A stretch of 11,275 bases of DNA from Phellopilus nigrolimitatus (Eukaryota; Basidiomycota; Agaricomycetes; Hymenochaetales; Hymenochaetaceae). How positions within the stretch are numbered: position 1 is the stretch's first letter; each line of letters opens with the position of its first letter. The stretch covers positions 1 to 11,275 of the forward strand of contig JAJOHG010000614.1 in NCBI GenBank assembly GCA_021029095.1, in the 5' to 3' direction. Of this stretch, positions 11,129 through 11,275 are shown in pieces. Under the pieces are notes generated by a model. That model was not told where the DNA came from. It saw only the letters and a program-made list of their open reading frames with translations, and did not search any database. Position numbers and translations under genes: made by a program.

Positions 11129-11275
11129 CCGATATCCGGAATGTAGTGGCGACCAAGTTGAAACATAGACGTGTGATGTAATCCGAAGTTGTTCATAATT
11201 GGAATGATCGAATCAACGCAGTATCACCAGCTTCAACTCACACCGACACAAGTTAAAAAAATCGATTTTGCACAG
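11129..11275. repeat. Copy 36, partial monomer truncated by the window end, three indel events
   Basis: These 147 bases correspond to monomer positions 1-145. One G is missing from the GG of AAGTTGG (single G at 11160). One extra A interrupts the CCC run (CTCACACCG at 11237-11245 instead of CTCACCCG). The A5 run has grown to seven A (11255-11261). There are no substitutions. The copy stops at the window edge, one base before the GT of the donor-like motif; nothing suggests that this is a biological boundary. Confidence 0.9.

Larger units (their letters stand above)
1..11275. repeat. Tandem satellite array, 318-bp monomer, about 35.5 copies
   Basis: The window is a single head-to-tail array with a period of exactly 318 bases. 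The string CCGATATCCGG opens copies at 1, 319, 637, 955, 1273, 1591, 1909, 2227, 2545, 2863, 3181 and every 318 bases to 10813, then at 11129 after two deletions. Ten periods equal 3180 bases, and blocks compared 3180, 6360 and 9540 bases apart read the same. I found no substitution or indel before 10950. All copies have the same orientation; there is no higher-order pattern, insertion or spacer, and the array runs off both ends. This architecture is that of eukaryotic satellite DNA, and 318 bp is near two nucleosome repeats. GATATC and ATCGAT each occur once per monomer, so EcoRV or ClaI would cut the array to 318-bp units. I recognise no known satellite family. The array is certain; chromosomal location and organism are not. 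Confidence 0.98.

Noticed and set aside
1..11275. CRISPR array.
   Set aside because: The unit is 318 bp and repeats in full. There are no short repeats separated by unique spacers.

Overview
The whole window is one head-to-tail satellite array and nothing else. A 318-bp monomer (43.7% GC; A 102, C 74, G 65, T 77 on the + strand) starts at base 1 and repeats at 319, 637, 955 and so on in exact 318-base steps. By eye I find 34 identical copies (1-10812), a 35th copy of 316 bp with two single-base deletions (10813-11128) and a 36th copy cut off by the window end (11129-11275). Neither edge of the array is inside the window, so copy number and flanks are unknown. I see no protein-coding gene, tRNA, intact rRNA, CRISPR array or mobile element.

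Organism: long, homogeneous arrays of a monomer this size are typical of eukaryotic satellite DNA (pericentromeric, subtelomeric or B-chromosome heterochromatin) in plants, insects, nematodes, fish and others. 318 bp is close to two nucleosome repeats. I do not recognise the monomer and cannot name a clade. CpG is not depleted (18 seen, about 15 expected from composition). That suggests a young array, or a genome without heavy CpG methylation.

Monomer layout (copy 1 coordinates; add 318 per copy): GATATC and TCCGGA palindromes at 3-12; a perfect 12-bp AT-rich palindrome at 128-139; a second AAAATC at 151-156 that can form an alternative hairpin with it; between these, a CAG|GTAAG splice-donor-like string at 143-150; a tandem CGATTCA duplication at 158-171 within a cluster of GANTC sites; and a segment at about 177-278 that faintly resembles 5S rRNA and ends in a T5 run. 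The 5S-like segment is the most interesting internal lead, but it lacks the conserved internal promoter core and may be chance or a decayed relic.

Quality: positions 1-10950 follow the period without error. The last roughly 325 bases hold five indel events, no substitutions, four of them in homopolymers. This is the pattern of unpolished long-read sequence at a contig edge. The exact identity of the other copies may be real homogenisation or partly a product of assembly and consensus polishing.
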